Assembly: GCA_015478675.1 (NCBI GenBank)
Contig: JADMIH010000010.1
Span: forward strand, 1-49,826
Direction: 5' to 3'
Source: Chloroflexota bacterium
GTDB taxonomy: Bacteria > Chloroflexota > Chloroflexia > QHBQ01 > JADMIH01
DNA length: 49,826 nucleotides
Shown in pieces: positions 1 through 7,808 of this stretch. A program made the position numbers and the translations under genes. Each line of letters begins with the position of its first letter. Position 1 is the first letter of the stretch. The notes beneath the pieces were generated by a model, which was not told the origin of the DNA, did no database searches, and saw nothing but the letters and a program-made list of their open reading frames with translations.

Positions 1-2
1 TA

Positions 3-653
3 GGCCGTAGAATCGTGCGTAAGGCGCTGGGGCTGCTGGGCGGTACTCTCGACGGATTCACCTTTGAGCATGTACGGATGCTCATGCAGCTTATGTCAAG
101 CAACCGCGAGTCTACAGCGGTCCAGCTACCTCATGGCCTGATCGCCGAGCGGCTGGGTGACCAGATGGTGCTAAGGCGCAACAGCAGCGAAGCTGAGAGC
201 ATTCTCCACCGGGAGGCTCTTGGGCGCTGGCCACAGATGGCAATCACCGGTGAGTGGCCGTTGACTGACGGAAAGGTAGAGATGGCCGGAGGCTGGAAGC
301 TGAAGATGACAACCTCGCAGGCAGGGACGGATAGATGCCTGCTCGGAGACTACGCAGCCGCTTTTGACGCGGATTCTCTTGCCAAGTTGGGGCCTGTGGT
401 TTGGCGTAGACGTAGAGCGGGGGATTTTATCAAGCCGTTGGGGATGCAGGGGCGAAAGAGCTTGCAGGAGTTGCTCGTGGATGCTAAAATCCCCAGAAGG
501 GTGCGCGACATGATCCCTCTCCTTGCCGTAGCCGGCGGCGCGGGAGAGATACTGTGGGTACCCGGTCCGGGAGGCAGGAGATCACGGCACGCTGCGCTGA
601 CTGAAGAGACAGTGCAGGTACTCTGTCTACAATTCAGGAGAGAGGGAGGATAA
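3..653 (+). CDS. tilS: tRNA(Ile)-lysidine synthase, C-terminal part (5' end outside window)
   Basis: TilS converts the wobble cytidine of the AUA-reading tRNA-Ile to lysidine, using ATP and lysine in the cytoplasm. Only the C-terminal 216 residues are in the window. The frame is open to the left edge, so the GTG at 15 is internal and not the start. The last ~90 residues match the TilS C-terminal tRNA-binding domain: an R-R-R-R-A-G-D-F segment, then P-L-G-M-Q-G-R-K-S-L-Q-E-L-L, then a K-I-P-R-R-V-R-D-x-I-P-L-L stretch and a final beta strand with W-V-P-G. The N-terminal PP-loop ATPase lies upstream. It is followed 2 bp later by hpt, the usual bacterial tilS-hpt pairing. The call is firm for the family; the catalytic half cannot be checked here. 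Confidence 0.9.
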   Translation, partial: GRRIVRKALGLLGGTLDGFTFEHVRMLMQLMSSNRESTAVQLPHGLIAERLGDQMVLRRNSSEAESILHREALGRWPQMAITGEWPLTDGKVEMAGGWKLKMTTSQAGTDRCLLGDYAAAFDADSLAKLGPVVWRRRRAGDFIKPLGMQGRKSLQELLVDAKIPRRVRDMIPLLAVAGGAGEILWVPGPGGRRSRHAALTEETVQVLCLQFRREGG

Positions 654-655
654 CA

Positions 656-1270
656 GTGTGGAACGTTGAAGAGCCGGTAACGTTGCGAAATCTGCGTGAC
701 GACATAGACCATGTGCTCGTCACCGAGGAGGAGATTCAAGAGGCGATAGCTCGCATGGGGCGCCAGCTTACCGAGGAGTATGCCGGGAAAGAGCTTCTTC
801 TGGTCGGTGTGCTCAAAGGCGCGTTGATGTTTATAGTTGACCTGGCGCGTGCTATTGACCTGCCACTTACCCTCGACTTTATGGCCGTCGCCTCATACGG
901 CGCTTCCACCAGGACGAGTGGCATCGTTCGCATCTTGAAGGACCTCGACAGTTCTATAGAAGGCAAAGAGGTGCTGATCGTCGAGGACATCATAGACAGC
1001 GGCCTCACCCTCAACTACATCCTCGAAACGCTACGAACTCGTAACCCCGCAGGAGTGCGCGTCTGCTCTCTCCTGGCTAAAGAGGGGCGAAGGCGAGTGG
1101 ATGTGCCTGTGGATTACGTCTGCTTCGAGATACCTGATGAGTTCGTGGTTGGCTACGGCCTGGATTACAACCAGATATATCGCAACCTGCCTTTCATCGG
1201 AGTGCTCAAGCCTGAGATGTACAGCGCCGCAGAGAGCGACGGGAAGACGGGCGACCGATCAGAAGAATAG
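656..1270 (+). CDS. hpt: hypoxanthine phosphoribosyltransferase
   Basis: This purine-salvage enzyme transfers phosphoribose from PRPP to hypoxanthine or guanine, giving IMP or GMP. The 204-residue length is close to the family norm (~180), with a short extra tail. The flexible loop S-Y-G-A-S-T-R-T-S-G is at ~80-89, the PRPP-binding loop VLIVEDIIDSGLTL at 106-119, and the base-binding V-G-Y-G-L-D-Y segment at ~165-171. The start is GTG at 656, directly behind a GGAGGGAGGA Shine-Dalgarno that overlaps the end of tilS, so translation is coupled. In many bacteria ftsH comes next; here a large membrane protein follows instead. Confidence 0.95.
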   Translation: MWNVEEPVTLRNLRDDIDHVLVTEEEIQEAIARMGRQLTEEYAGKELLLVGVLKGALMFIVDLARAIDLPLTLDFMAVASYGASTRTSGIVRILKDLDSSIEGKEVLIVEDIIDSGLTLNYILETLRTRNPAGVRVCSLLAKEGRRRVDVPVDYVCFEIPDEFVVGYGLDYNQIYRNLPFIGVLKPEMYSAAESDGKTGDRSEE

Positions 1271-1368
1271 CAGACGCGCGGCCCTTCCGTCTTATTTTCC
1301 CGCCCCTATTCTTCCTCGCGTGGGCCATAGCCTTCACTTACCCCCTGGTTCTGCACCTTGACTCAGCC

Positions 1369-3381
1369 GTGATCCTGGCGCGCGGTGGCGACGCATGGCT
1401 GCACTTGTGGGACCTCTGGTGGGCCGACAAGTCGCTGGTGAGCCTCAACCAGACCCCTTATCAAACCACCTTTCTCTACTATCCGACGGGCCTGAATCTA
1501 TATTACCACTCGCTTGACATCTTCAACGGCGTCATTTCCATCCCGCTACAGCATCTCTTTGGCCTCACTCCCGCCTTCAACCTGATAATGCTGGCGAATC
1601 TCACAGTTGACGGACTGGCTGCCTACTGGCTCTGCAACGAGCGGATAGGCTCTATAGGCGCTGCTCTGGTTGGCGGGGCGATCTTCGCTTCCACACCCCT
1701 GCTGAGCGCTTCGATTGACCTCGGCCAATTGGACGAAGTAACCGCCTGGTGCGTCCCTCTCTATGTGCTGGCTCTCTGGCGCGCACTCGACAGTCATGGC
1801 CCAGTCTGGACGCGAGGTGGAGGCAGGAGGGCGGCGTTTGCTGCGGGTCTCTCCCTGGCGGGAGCGTCGCTCGCCACATGGTACTTTACAGCAGGGTTAA
1901 TCGTCTTCACGATCATCTTTGTTCCTGCGTACTTGCTGGCAAAGAGGGATAAAGCAAGGGCGGATTGGTGGCAGGCTGGCATCAAGGTAGCCCTGGCGCT
2001 GGTTGTATTTGCTACTTTGCTCAGCCCGCTCCTGTGGGCCATGATAGGTGAGCGATTGAGCGGAGCCACCTACATGCTGTCGAGCCTGGCGGCCACCCTT
2101 AGCAACTCGGCGGACCTGGCGGCTTTCTTCCTGCCGGCGCGGATCGACTCCGGCTTCAATCAGCCTGGCAGCTCGGTGGCTCTGGGCTATATCGCCCTTG
2201 TTCTGAGCGCTATCGGATTGGTGAAAAGGCGCAGTTTCTGGCCTTTAGCCCTGGCCTTCGGTGTGCTCCTCGTCATGGCGCTCGGCCCGCAGCTACAGGT
2301 GAGCGGGAATCAGACGCAGATACCCCTGCCTTACGCGCTCCTCAACGATGTGCCCTTCATCGGCGCTTCACGCCAGCCCCTCAGATTCGTGGCGACCGCG
2401 GGCATCTGTATGGCACTACTGTCGGCGGCGGGCGTCTACTGGCTTCAACATGTAAGCAGTGGCTTCAGGTGGAAAAGCGCCATCGTGCCTGTGGCGCTGG
2501 CCTTGCTGGTGGCTGAACTCTTCGGGGTGCCGCGCCTGCTGGCGAGCACGTCAACCGAGGCAGCGTACACTTTTTTGAAGAATGACCAAACGCCTGGAGC
2601 TGTGATCGAGCTGCCATACGCGGAGTGGTCGGCGGCTTCGCTGCTGCACCAGACCGCTCACGGCAGGCCAATCGTCGGAGGTTACACCTCCCGCCATTTC
2701 CCTTATCCCTTCGCGGATGGCGCGCCGGGCATAGCGCAACTCGTCAACAGCGACCCCGCGCCTCTCATAGCCCCCGACATAGTGCAGCCCCAGGTTGCGG
2801 ACATGGCTCTAATGAGTCTTGACTATTACAACATCAGCTTCATTGTGGTACACAAAGCAAGCATGGCTACCGGGCGCTACAAGCGTCTGCAAACAACGCT
2901 CAACGCTCTCTTTAGCGCGCAGGACAAAGCCTACGAGGACAGTGAGGTGGTTATCTACAAATCGCCGCCCGCCCTGGCGCAAGCTCGCGGCGTCGGCAAG
3001 GTAACCGCGCTTGTCGGGCTGGGCAGCGGCTGGTACAGCGCTGAGCCAAACCCCCTCCACAGGTGGACAGGCAACGACGATATGCAGGGCAATGCGGATG
3101 TATGGATAGGCATCCCGGCAGAAGCGCAAGGCCGCTACAGCTTCACAAGCACGCTATACTCATATGGAGTGCCTCGGCAACTATCGGTGCTTCTAGACGG
3201 CAAAATGGTGGCTAGTAAGGAGATTGGCACTGTACTCGCGGATTTATCGGTTGATCTGGGCGTTCTCTCCCCTGGAAACCACAAGATCGAAATCAGAAGT
3301 GATATGCCCCCGCAAGCGCCACCCGGTGATAACAGACGTATCGCACTTGGCTTTACCCGCATCGAACTCCGGCGGAATTGA
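1369..3381 (+). CDS. multi-spanning membrane protein (YfhO/GT-C-like) with C-terminal beta module
   Basis: This is a large integral membrane protein with roughly ten hydrophobic helices. Its early loop R-G-G-D-A-W-L-H-L-W resembles G-D-P-L-F-T-T-W in the protein at 31176-33452, so the two are probably related. Such proteins act at the outer face of the membrane on polyprenyl-linked sugars, but the substrate is unknown. The last 119 residues are a soluble beta-rich domain starting G-W-Y-S-A-E and L-H-R-W-T, the module seen in six other proteins of the window. Coordinates run from the first usual start codon (GTG). The real start must lie upstream: in-frame codons 1291-1350 encode a hydrophobic helix that the relative also has, and the frame is open to 1216 with no ATG, GTG or TTG. 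An ATA overlapping the hpt stop (1267-1270) or the ATC at 1258 are candidates. The last three residues fall in an interspersed repeat. Confidence 0.75.
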   Translation: MILARGGDAWLHLWDLWWADKSLVSLNQTPYQTTFLYYPTGLNLYYHSLDIFNGVISIPLQHLFGLTPAFNLIMLANLTVDGLAAYWLCNERIGSIGAALVGGAIFASTPLLSASIDLGQLDEVTAWCVPLYVLALWRALDSHGPVWTRGGGRRAAFAAGLSLAGASLATWYFTAGLIVFTIIFVPAYLLAKRDKARADWWQAGIKVALALVVFATLLSPLLWAMIGERLSGATYMLSSLAATLSNSADLAAFFLPARIDSGFNQPGSSVALGYIALVLSAIGLVKRRSFWPLALAFGVLLVMALGPQLQVSGNQTQIPLPYALLNDVPFIGASRQPLRFVATAGICMALLSAAGVYWLQHVSSGFRWKSAIVPVALALLVAELFGVPRLLASTSTEAAYTFLKNDQTPGAVIELPYAEWSAASLLHQTAHGRPIVGGYTSRHFPYPFADGAPGIAQLVNSDPAPLIAPDIVQPQVADMALMSLDYYNISFIVVHKASMATGRYKRLQTTLNALFSAQDKAYEDSEVVIYKSPPALAQARGVGKVTALVGLGSGWYSAEPNPLHRWTGNDDMQGNADVWIGIPAEAQGRYSFTSTLYSYGVPRQLSVLLDGKMVASKEIGTVLADLSVDLGVLSPGNHKIEIRSDMPPQAPPGDNRRIALGFTRIELRRN

Positions 3382-3451
3382 TAATTGTGAGTTATCAATT
3401 ATTAATTGGAGCACGAAATCATAATTGATAATTATTGATCCCGCGAAGCGG
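3369..3451. repeat. hairpin-bounded AT-rich interspersed repeat, copy A
   Basis: This lies between two convergent genes. It contains repeated near-palindromic AT words (TTGATAATT, ATTAATT), the 12-bp core GAGCACGAAATC (3409-3420, reverse complement of the core in copies C and D) and a right-hand hairpin CCGCGAAGCGG (3441-3451). The left hairpin seems decayed (CCGGCGG). Both neighbouring stop codons lie inside it: TGA at 3379 on plus and TAA at 3434-3432 on minus. Confidence 0.7.
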
Positions 3452-4742
3452 AAAGTGATTCGTAAGCACGCTTCCACGCCGCCTCCAGCTGTGGAGCCAG
3501 TTCTTCGGCTCGCAGCTCCTCGGCAACAGAGATCGCGTTACCCCTGACGCGAACGTAATGCGCATCGTCGTTGAGGAGGCGCACAATAGCCTCAGCTATA
3601 GCTCGCCCCGAGCGGGGCGGCACAGCCACGACGGCATCGAGCGGCGCAAGATAAGAGACTATGCCTGTTGTTTCCGTAGCTACCGCCGGAGTGCCTACCG
3701 CGGCAGCCTCAGGGATCACCTTGTTTTGTGCCTCAAGGATCGAGGGGCAGGCCAGGATCGTCGCGCCGGCGAGATGCGCACGCACTTCCCGGTGCGGCAC
3801 CTCTCCACCGAAGACGATATAGCTCGAAACTCCTGCTGCTTCGGCCCGCTTACGCAGGTACTCTCTATAGTCGCCGTAGTGCTCCGTGCTGCGCGATGGC
3901 CCGCAGATCAAGAACCAGGGAGGCTCTTGCCCGCGCTCATGCTGCCCCGCTACTATCTCAGGAATGGCATCTACCAGGTATTCCAGCCCTTTGAAAGGGT
4001 GCAGCCTGCTCAGTGCGATTACCACAGGGCGAGGCAGGCCGATGCCATAGTTGTCAGTAAGCATCCGGCGCGACTCCTCACGGAAGTTATTGAGGGGCAT
4101 GCCGGCCGGGGGGAACGCCCGCTGCTCAAGGGCGCGCAATACCACTACCACCTTACCGGGCGGCACAAGGCGCTCTTTTACCAGATATTCAGCCAACAGT
4201 GGGGAGATTGCGCGCACCAGCGACGCACGTCTAAGTGTGAAAGCCACGGCGGCGCGAGGTATCCTGAAGCGGCGGTAGCCGTAATCAGCCTCCGGTAGCT
4301 CTATAACGTCAGCGCCCTGAACGTTAGCCAGGAAGGGCATGTTACCGCTTCCCAGCGCCGCGATCAAGCCAAAGGGGTAGGCACCCTCCACATGCACCAG
4401 GTCATAGCTGTGGGTGCGCAGGTGGCTGCGGTATGTTGTGAGGAGCGTTGGCATATATTCATAGTTGAAGATCCTCTCCGACCCCTTTTGCCACAGCTTA
4501 CTGAGCTTGCCGGCGCGGGCCGCCAGGTTCACTCTATATACAGGCACTCCCGAGTGCTCTACACGGCTGTAGCGACGCTCGCCCGGCTCATTTATCTGCG
4601 TGAGCACCTCAACCTGGTGGCCGCGACCGCGCATCGCCACTATCGTCTCTTCATGGCTGGCGCTCCCCATTGCGTCAGGCCCATATGAGCCGATAAAGTA
4701 TAGCACTCGCAGTGCACCGCGCTCCATTTCTCTTTCTAACAA
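3432..4742 (-). CDS. GT4 family glycosyltransferase
   Basis: This is a cytoplasmic retaining glycosyltransferase with the two-Rossmann GT-B fold, expected to move a sugar from a nucleotide donor to a lipid-linked acceptor. The N-terminal strand L-R-V-L-Y-F-I-G-S-Y-G opens the acceptor domain. The donor domain holds A-L-S-R-L-H-P-F-K-G (phosphate-binding R and K) and the E-x7-E motif EAQNKVIPE, followed by G-T-P-A-V-A-T. The given start is TTG at 4742, close behind GGAGGAG; an ATG at 4727 (MERGALRV) is an alternative with poorer spacing. The C-terminal residues S-A-S-R-D-Q and the stop come from repeat copy A. It is the last gene of the 36-kb minus-strand cluster. The sugar transferred cannot be told. 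Confidence 0.88.
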   Translation of the reverse strand: MLEREMERGALRVLYFIGSYGPDAMGSASHEETIVAMRGRGHQVEVLTQINEPGERRYSRVEHSGVPVYRVNLAARAGKLSKLWQKGSERIFNYEYMPTLLTTYRSHLRTHSYDLVHVEGAYPFGLIAALGSGNMPFLANVQGADVIELPEADYGYRRFRIPRAAVAFTLRRASLVRAISPLLAEYLVKERLVPPGKVVVVLRALEQRAFPPAGMPLNNFREESRRMLTDNYGIGLPRPVVIALSRLHPFKGLEYLVDAIPEIVAGQHERGQEPPWFLICGPSRSTEHYGDYREYLRKRAEAAGVSSYIVFGGEVPHREVRAHLAGATILACPSILEAQNKVIPEAAAVGTPAVATETTGIVSYLAPLDAVVAVPPRSGRAIAEAIVRLLNDDAHYVRVRGNAISVAEELRAEELAPQLEAAWKRAYESLSASRDQ

Positions 4743-4752
4743 CTCTCCTCCA

Positions 4753-4794
4753 GTTAGTGGTCGGTGGTCGGTTTCCGGTCACTGACCACTGACC
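4753..4794. repeat. long inverted repeat (stem of ~19 bp) between two GT4 genes
   Basis: The left arm GTTAGTGGTCGGTGGTCGG and the right arm CCGGTCACTGACCACTGACC pair with only a few mismatches around a tiny TTT-type loop. The left arm holds the stop codon of the 4754-5995 gene and encodes its last residues. There is no T-run, so it is more likely an interspersed hairpin repeat, or an RNA-stabilising stem in the polycistronic message, than a Rho-independent terminator. Confidence 0.65.
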
Positions 4795-5995
4795 CCTCGT
4801 ATAGCCCCTCGATTTGGCGGATGATCGCCTCTTCTGAGTAGCGGGCCAGGGTGCGCTCACCTCCCGCTACCAGCTTGTTGCGCAAAGCAGGCTCGCCCAG
4901 CAAGCGGATTATTGCCTCCGCAAGGGCCTCTGGCTCCTCAGGCCTGACGAGCAGCCCATTCTCACCATCCTGTATCATCTCGCTCACCACCGGCAGGTCT
5001 GTGGCTATAACCGGGCAGTGGGCCGCCATGGCTTCAAGTGGGGGCAGGCCAAAGCTCTCATACCTCGTCGGGTAGACCAGGCAATCAGCCGAGCGCATCA
5101 GCCCCACCTTCTCCTCCTCGCTTATCATGCCGAGGAGCACCAGCCTGTCGAGAGTGCCGTTTTGCCCGCAGATGCGCCTCAGCTCGCTTGCTCGCGCAGG
5201 ATTCTGGCCCGCGAAGAGGAAGGTTGTCGTGGGGAAGTGATGCAAGACCAGAGGCATGGCTCGCGCCAGAAGATCATAACCCTTACGCTCTTTTAGCTGG
5301 CCCAGGAAAAGGATATGCGGTGACGTGTAGCCCACCGCCCGCGAGGGCGTATAAGGCACGGCTCTGATATACGACGCATCGATCCACAGAGGGATTCGTA
5401 CAACCGTATCAGTGCTAAAGCCGAGGCGTGTCAGCACACCAACTTCATGCCTGGATAAAGCGATCAGCTTATCGGCTGCCCTCATAGGAGCGTGCATGCA
5501 AAAGTTCTGCCAGGTAGCGAGGGGCTTGTGGAAGCGCGACTCTAGCAGCCCGCGGGCAAGCTGCGCGGGCGAATAGATAAGCCGCCTGGGATGCATTCTG
5601 CCACTGTAAGGACGCTCGCGGTCATCAACAAGATAAGGATCATGGAATGGGCCTACTACAGTGAAGACCAGCCGCGCCCTGAATACTTTGGCGTAGAGAG
5701 CGGCTTGCCAGTTGAGGGCGTTACGCAGGTGAAAGAGGTGGATTACATCAGGGTGGCAGCGCAACAGCGCCGGCAAGAGGCTGGGAGCCACCCACGCTTT
5801 GTTGACGGCCACGCGGCGCACCGCAATGCCGTCTATCTTTTCGATTCTCGCCCCGGTGATCTCCGAGCCTTCATCCAGGAGGGTGAACGCGGCGACCTTA
5901 TGCCCGCGGGCCGTCAGCGCCCTGCCCAGGACCGCTTCAGGCCACTGTCTGAACTGGCGGGTTACGCCAGATGTGGTGACAATTGCTACTCGCAC
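4754..5995 (-). CDS. GT4 family glycosyltransferase
   Basis: This 413-residue GT-B enzyme is predicted to add a sugar in the cytoplasm. It begins MRVAIVTTSGV, carries G-Q-L-K-E-R-K-G-Y-D in the donor domain and has a textbook E-x7-E (ESFGLPPLE) followed by C-P-V-I-A-T-D and G-E-N-G-L-L-V. The start is GTG at 5995, with GAGGGC just upstream; this ribosome site borders the left hairpin of repeat copy B. The tail after L-Y-E-G (S-V-V-S-D-R-K-P-T-T-D-H) is encoded by the inverted repeat at 4753-4794 and is unlikely to be ancestral. It sits second from the end of the glycan cluster, 11 bp upstream of another GT4 gene. Confidence 0.88.
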   Translation of the reverse strand: MRVAIVTTSGVTRQFRQWPEAVLGRALTARGHKVAAFTLLDEGSEITGARIEKIDGIAVRRVAVNKAWVAPSLLPALLRCHPDVIHLFHLRNALNWQAALYAKVFRARLVFTVVGPFHDPYLVDDRERPYSGRMHPRRLIYSPAQLARGLLESRFHKPLATWQNFCMHAPMRAADKLIALSRHEVGVLTRLGFSTDTVVRIPLWIDASYIRAVPYTPSRAVGYTSPHILFLGQLKERKGYDLLARAMPLVLHHFPTTTFLFAGQNPARASELRRICGQNGTLDRLVLLGMISEEEKVGLMRSADCLVYPTRYESFGLPPLEAMAAHCPVIATDLPVVSEMIQDGENGLLVRPEEPEALAEAIIRLLGEPALRNKLVAGGERTLARYSEEAIIRQIEGLYEGSVVSDRKPTTDH

Positions 5996-6000
5996 GCCCT

Positions 6001-6092
6001 CGGCCTTTGGCCGAATTATGAATTATGAGTTGGGATAAGCCGGCAGAGGGTATCGCAACTCATAATTCATAATTCATAATTCCGCGAAGCGG
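6001..6092. repeat. hairpin-bounded AT-rich interspersed repeat, copy B
   Basis: This copy has both ends: left hairpin CGGCCTTTGGCCG (6001-6013), AATTATGAATTATGAG, a unique middle (~6030-6055), tandem CATAATT words (6061-6080), and right hairpin CCGCGAAGCGG (6082-6092). It fills the whole gap between the GT4 gene start (5995) and the flippase stop (6097). The 12-bp core found in copies A, C and D is absent here. Confidence 0.75.
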
Positions 6093-6096
6093 AAAC

Positions 6097-7725
6097 TCAC
6101 AGGAACCTCATAGCCGCGCCCACAAACGGCAGGCGCAGGCTGCTAATCCGCTCTTTGTCCTCGCGCTCCATCCCCCCCATTGCCTTGAACACCGCCAGGA
6201 ATACAGCTGCCCCAACCGCTATCATCACCCCTGTGACCGGGATCAACATCAGCAGTGGGAGGGTCGGCGAGGAGAGCGCCAGAAAGGGTAAGAGCGCGGT
6301 CCCCATGACGGCGGAGGCCGCGCCCACTTTTGTGAAGAATTGCTGCGGGAAAGGTAAGTTGAGCTTGCGAAGCGCGTAGAGCAAGGCGAGCGACCTTGAA
6401 CCGAGGGCGGAGACCGCCACCGCGAGCGCAGCGCCCACTGCCCCAAAAGGCGGCACAAGGAGCAATAGGAGCGGGATACTTATAAGAGAAACGAGGCGGG
6501 CCGAGATCACCGCCCGGTATTCTTCATAGACCATCAGCACGTTGAGCGACACGCTAATAATAGCTTCACCGAAAAGCCCGAAGGTCAGTATAGCAGTGCA
6601 AGCTACTACTGTGGGCATAGTGGCGGGGGTGAGCACGGCATCGCTTCCTTTCTGGCCGTAAAGTATTTGCAGGATGTTCCGGGCGGTGAAGATCAGGCCA
6701 ACGCCCGCGGGCATCAGCGCAAGGATCAGGAACTTGGTGAGGGTCACGTAGGCTGTTCGTAACCCCTCGATGCGCCCTTCTGCGTATAAACGAGAGAAGA
6801 GGGGGGTCTGCACCCCTGTAAGAGGCACCACAAGGCCGCGCAGAAACTCCTTTGCAAACTTGTAAGCGAGAGAAATCAGCACCACCGCCAGCTTCTCATC
6901 TGGGCCCACCAGTATGAAGCCAATGGCGAGCGCCACGAAATCAAGGTCATAGAGGTAAACCGACCAGTTGATGATGTAGTTGAGGGCGGCGAAAGAAGCG
7001 ATCCGGCTGCGGAGTGTGCGGGTTGAAGGCTTTCGCACCCTTGCCGCGTTCGGGTGTGCCTCCTCAGGCATTGCTTTGAGGAGCCGCCACGCCAGCAATA
7101 ACGAGAGGGCCACTGAGATAACAGTGGTCAAGAGTAAAGCCAGCAAAGCGCCGGGCGCGCCGTATCCTGCGAGGACGAATAGCGCGGTCAGGCTGGGCCG
7201 GATCACCGCCACGATGACATCCAGTGTATTGGTGGTCTTCTGTTTGAAATGGGTGTACAGAAGCTGGACAGAAACGTCCCACGCCGCACCCAGCGCGAGC
7301 AGAGCTATGACGAAGAAGATCAGCCAGCCGCCATTTGCTCCGAGCGAAAACTGTTTTATCCAGTAATCTGAGCCAATTACCAGGGCAGCTATCAACGCAA
7401 GGAGCACCACCCCCTTGACGGCAGTTACCCACAAGAGGAAGCGGTTTATGCCGCGCCGCCCGTAGCGCATCTCAATCTCAGGGAGGAAGCGCGGCAGAGT
7501 GCGCTCTATGCCGAGGTCAGCGAACAAGCCAAGTGAATCGAGGATCACCAGGGCAATTGTGAAAAGATAGAAGCCGTTGAGCCGCAGGCCGCGCGTCAAC
7601 ACGACGCTCGAAGCTACACTGATGAGCATCTTAAGGGGAAAGAAGGCGGCGTTCCAGAAGACCGCCCGGCCCGCTCTCTCCACCAGCGGCCTTTGCTTTT
7701 TGCTTGCTCTTTCCGATGTTGCCAT
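6097..7725 (-). CDS. lipopolysaccharide/oligosaccharide flippase (Wzx/MOP superfamily)
   Basis: This 542-residue polytopic protein has about 12-14 hydrophobic helices in the polysaccharide-export (COG2244) pattern. A basic N-terminus leads to an early helix with V-V-L-T-R-G-L-R, and a loop D-S-L-G-L-F-A-D-L-G-I-E-R matches the conserved loop of this family. It would flip lipid-linked oligosaccharides made by the neighbouring GT4 enzymes to the outside, where GT-C enzymes can act. The ATG at 7725 follows GGCGGGGAG with almost no spacer; this site overlaps the hairpin of repeat copy C. It is the only flippase-like gene in the window, and no ABC-type exporter is present. Confidence 0.88.
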   Translation of the reverse strand: MATSERASKKQRPLVERAGRAVFWNAAFFPLKMLISVASSVVLTRGLRLNGFYLFTIALVILDSLGLFADLGIERTLPRFLPEIEMRYGRRGINRFLLWVTAVKGVVLLALIAALVIGSDYWIKQFSLGANGGWLIFFVIALLALGAAWDVSVQLLYTHFKQKTTNTLDVIVAVIRPSLTALFVLAGYGAPGALLALLLTTVISVALSLLLAWRLLKAMPEEAHPNAARVRKPSTRTLRSRIASFAALNYIINWSVYLYDLDFVALAIGFILVGPDEKLAVVLISLAYKFAKEFLRGLVVPLTGVQTPLFSRLYAEGRIEGLRTAYVTLTKFLILALMPAGVGLIFTARNILQILYGQKGSDAVLTPATMPTVVACTAILTFGLFGEAIISVSLNVLMVYEEYRAVISARLVSLISIPLLLLLVPPFGAVGAALAVAVSALGSRSLALLYALRKLNLPFPQQFFTKVGAASAVMGTALLPFLALSSPTLPLLMLIPVTGVMIAVGAAVFLAVFKAMGGMEREDKERISSLRLPFVGAAMRFL

Positions 7726-7729
7726 CTCC

Positions 7730-7805
7730 CCGCCTTCGGCGGAATCATAAATTATGAATTATAGATTACGATTTCGTGCTCGCATTGATAATTCATAATT
7801 CCGCC
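7730..7805. repeat. hairpin-bounded AT-rich interspersed repeat, copy C
   Basis: The left hairpin CCGCCTTCGGCGG (7730-7742) is followed by AATCATAAATTATGAATTA, the 12-bp core GATTTCGTGCTC (7770-7781) and TTGATAATTCATAATT, ending in CCGCC without a closing arm. It fills the gap between the flippase start and the stop of the next upstream gene. Confidence 0.75.
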
Positions 7806-7808
7806 TTG

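Noticed and set aside
350..739. Minus-strand ORF opposite tilS/hpt
   Set aside because: It is a shadow of two well-supported genes and shows no recognisable domain.
1101..1361. Plus-strand 86-codon ORF across the hpt end
   Set aside because: It overlaps hpt in another frame, has no ribosome site and reads as low-complexity sequence.
3400..3451. Repeat A as a bidirectional Rho-independent terminator
   Set aside because: Its GC hairpin is only 4 bp and is not followed by a clean T-run; the structure is shared with non-terminator sites B and C.
6001..6092. CRISPR-like array in the AT repeats
   Set aside because: The words are 7-9 bp tandem units without spacers of constant size, and no cas gene is present.
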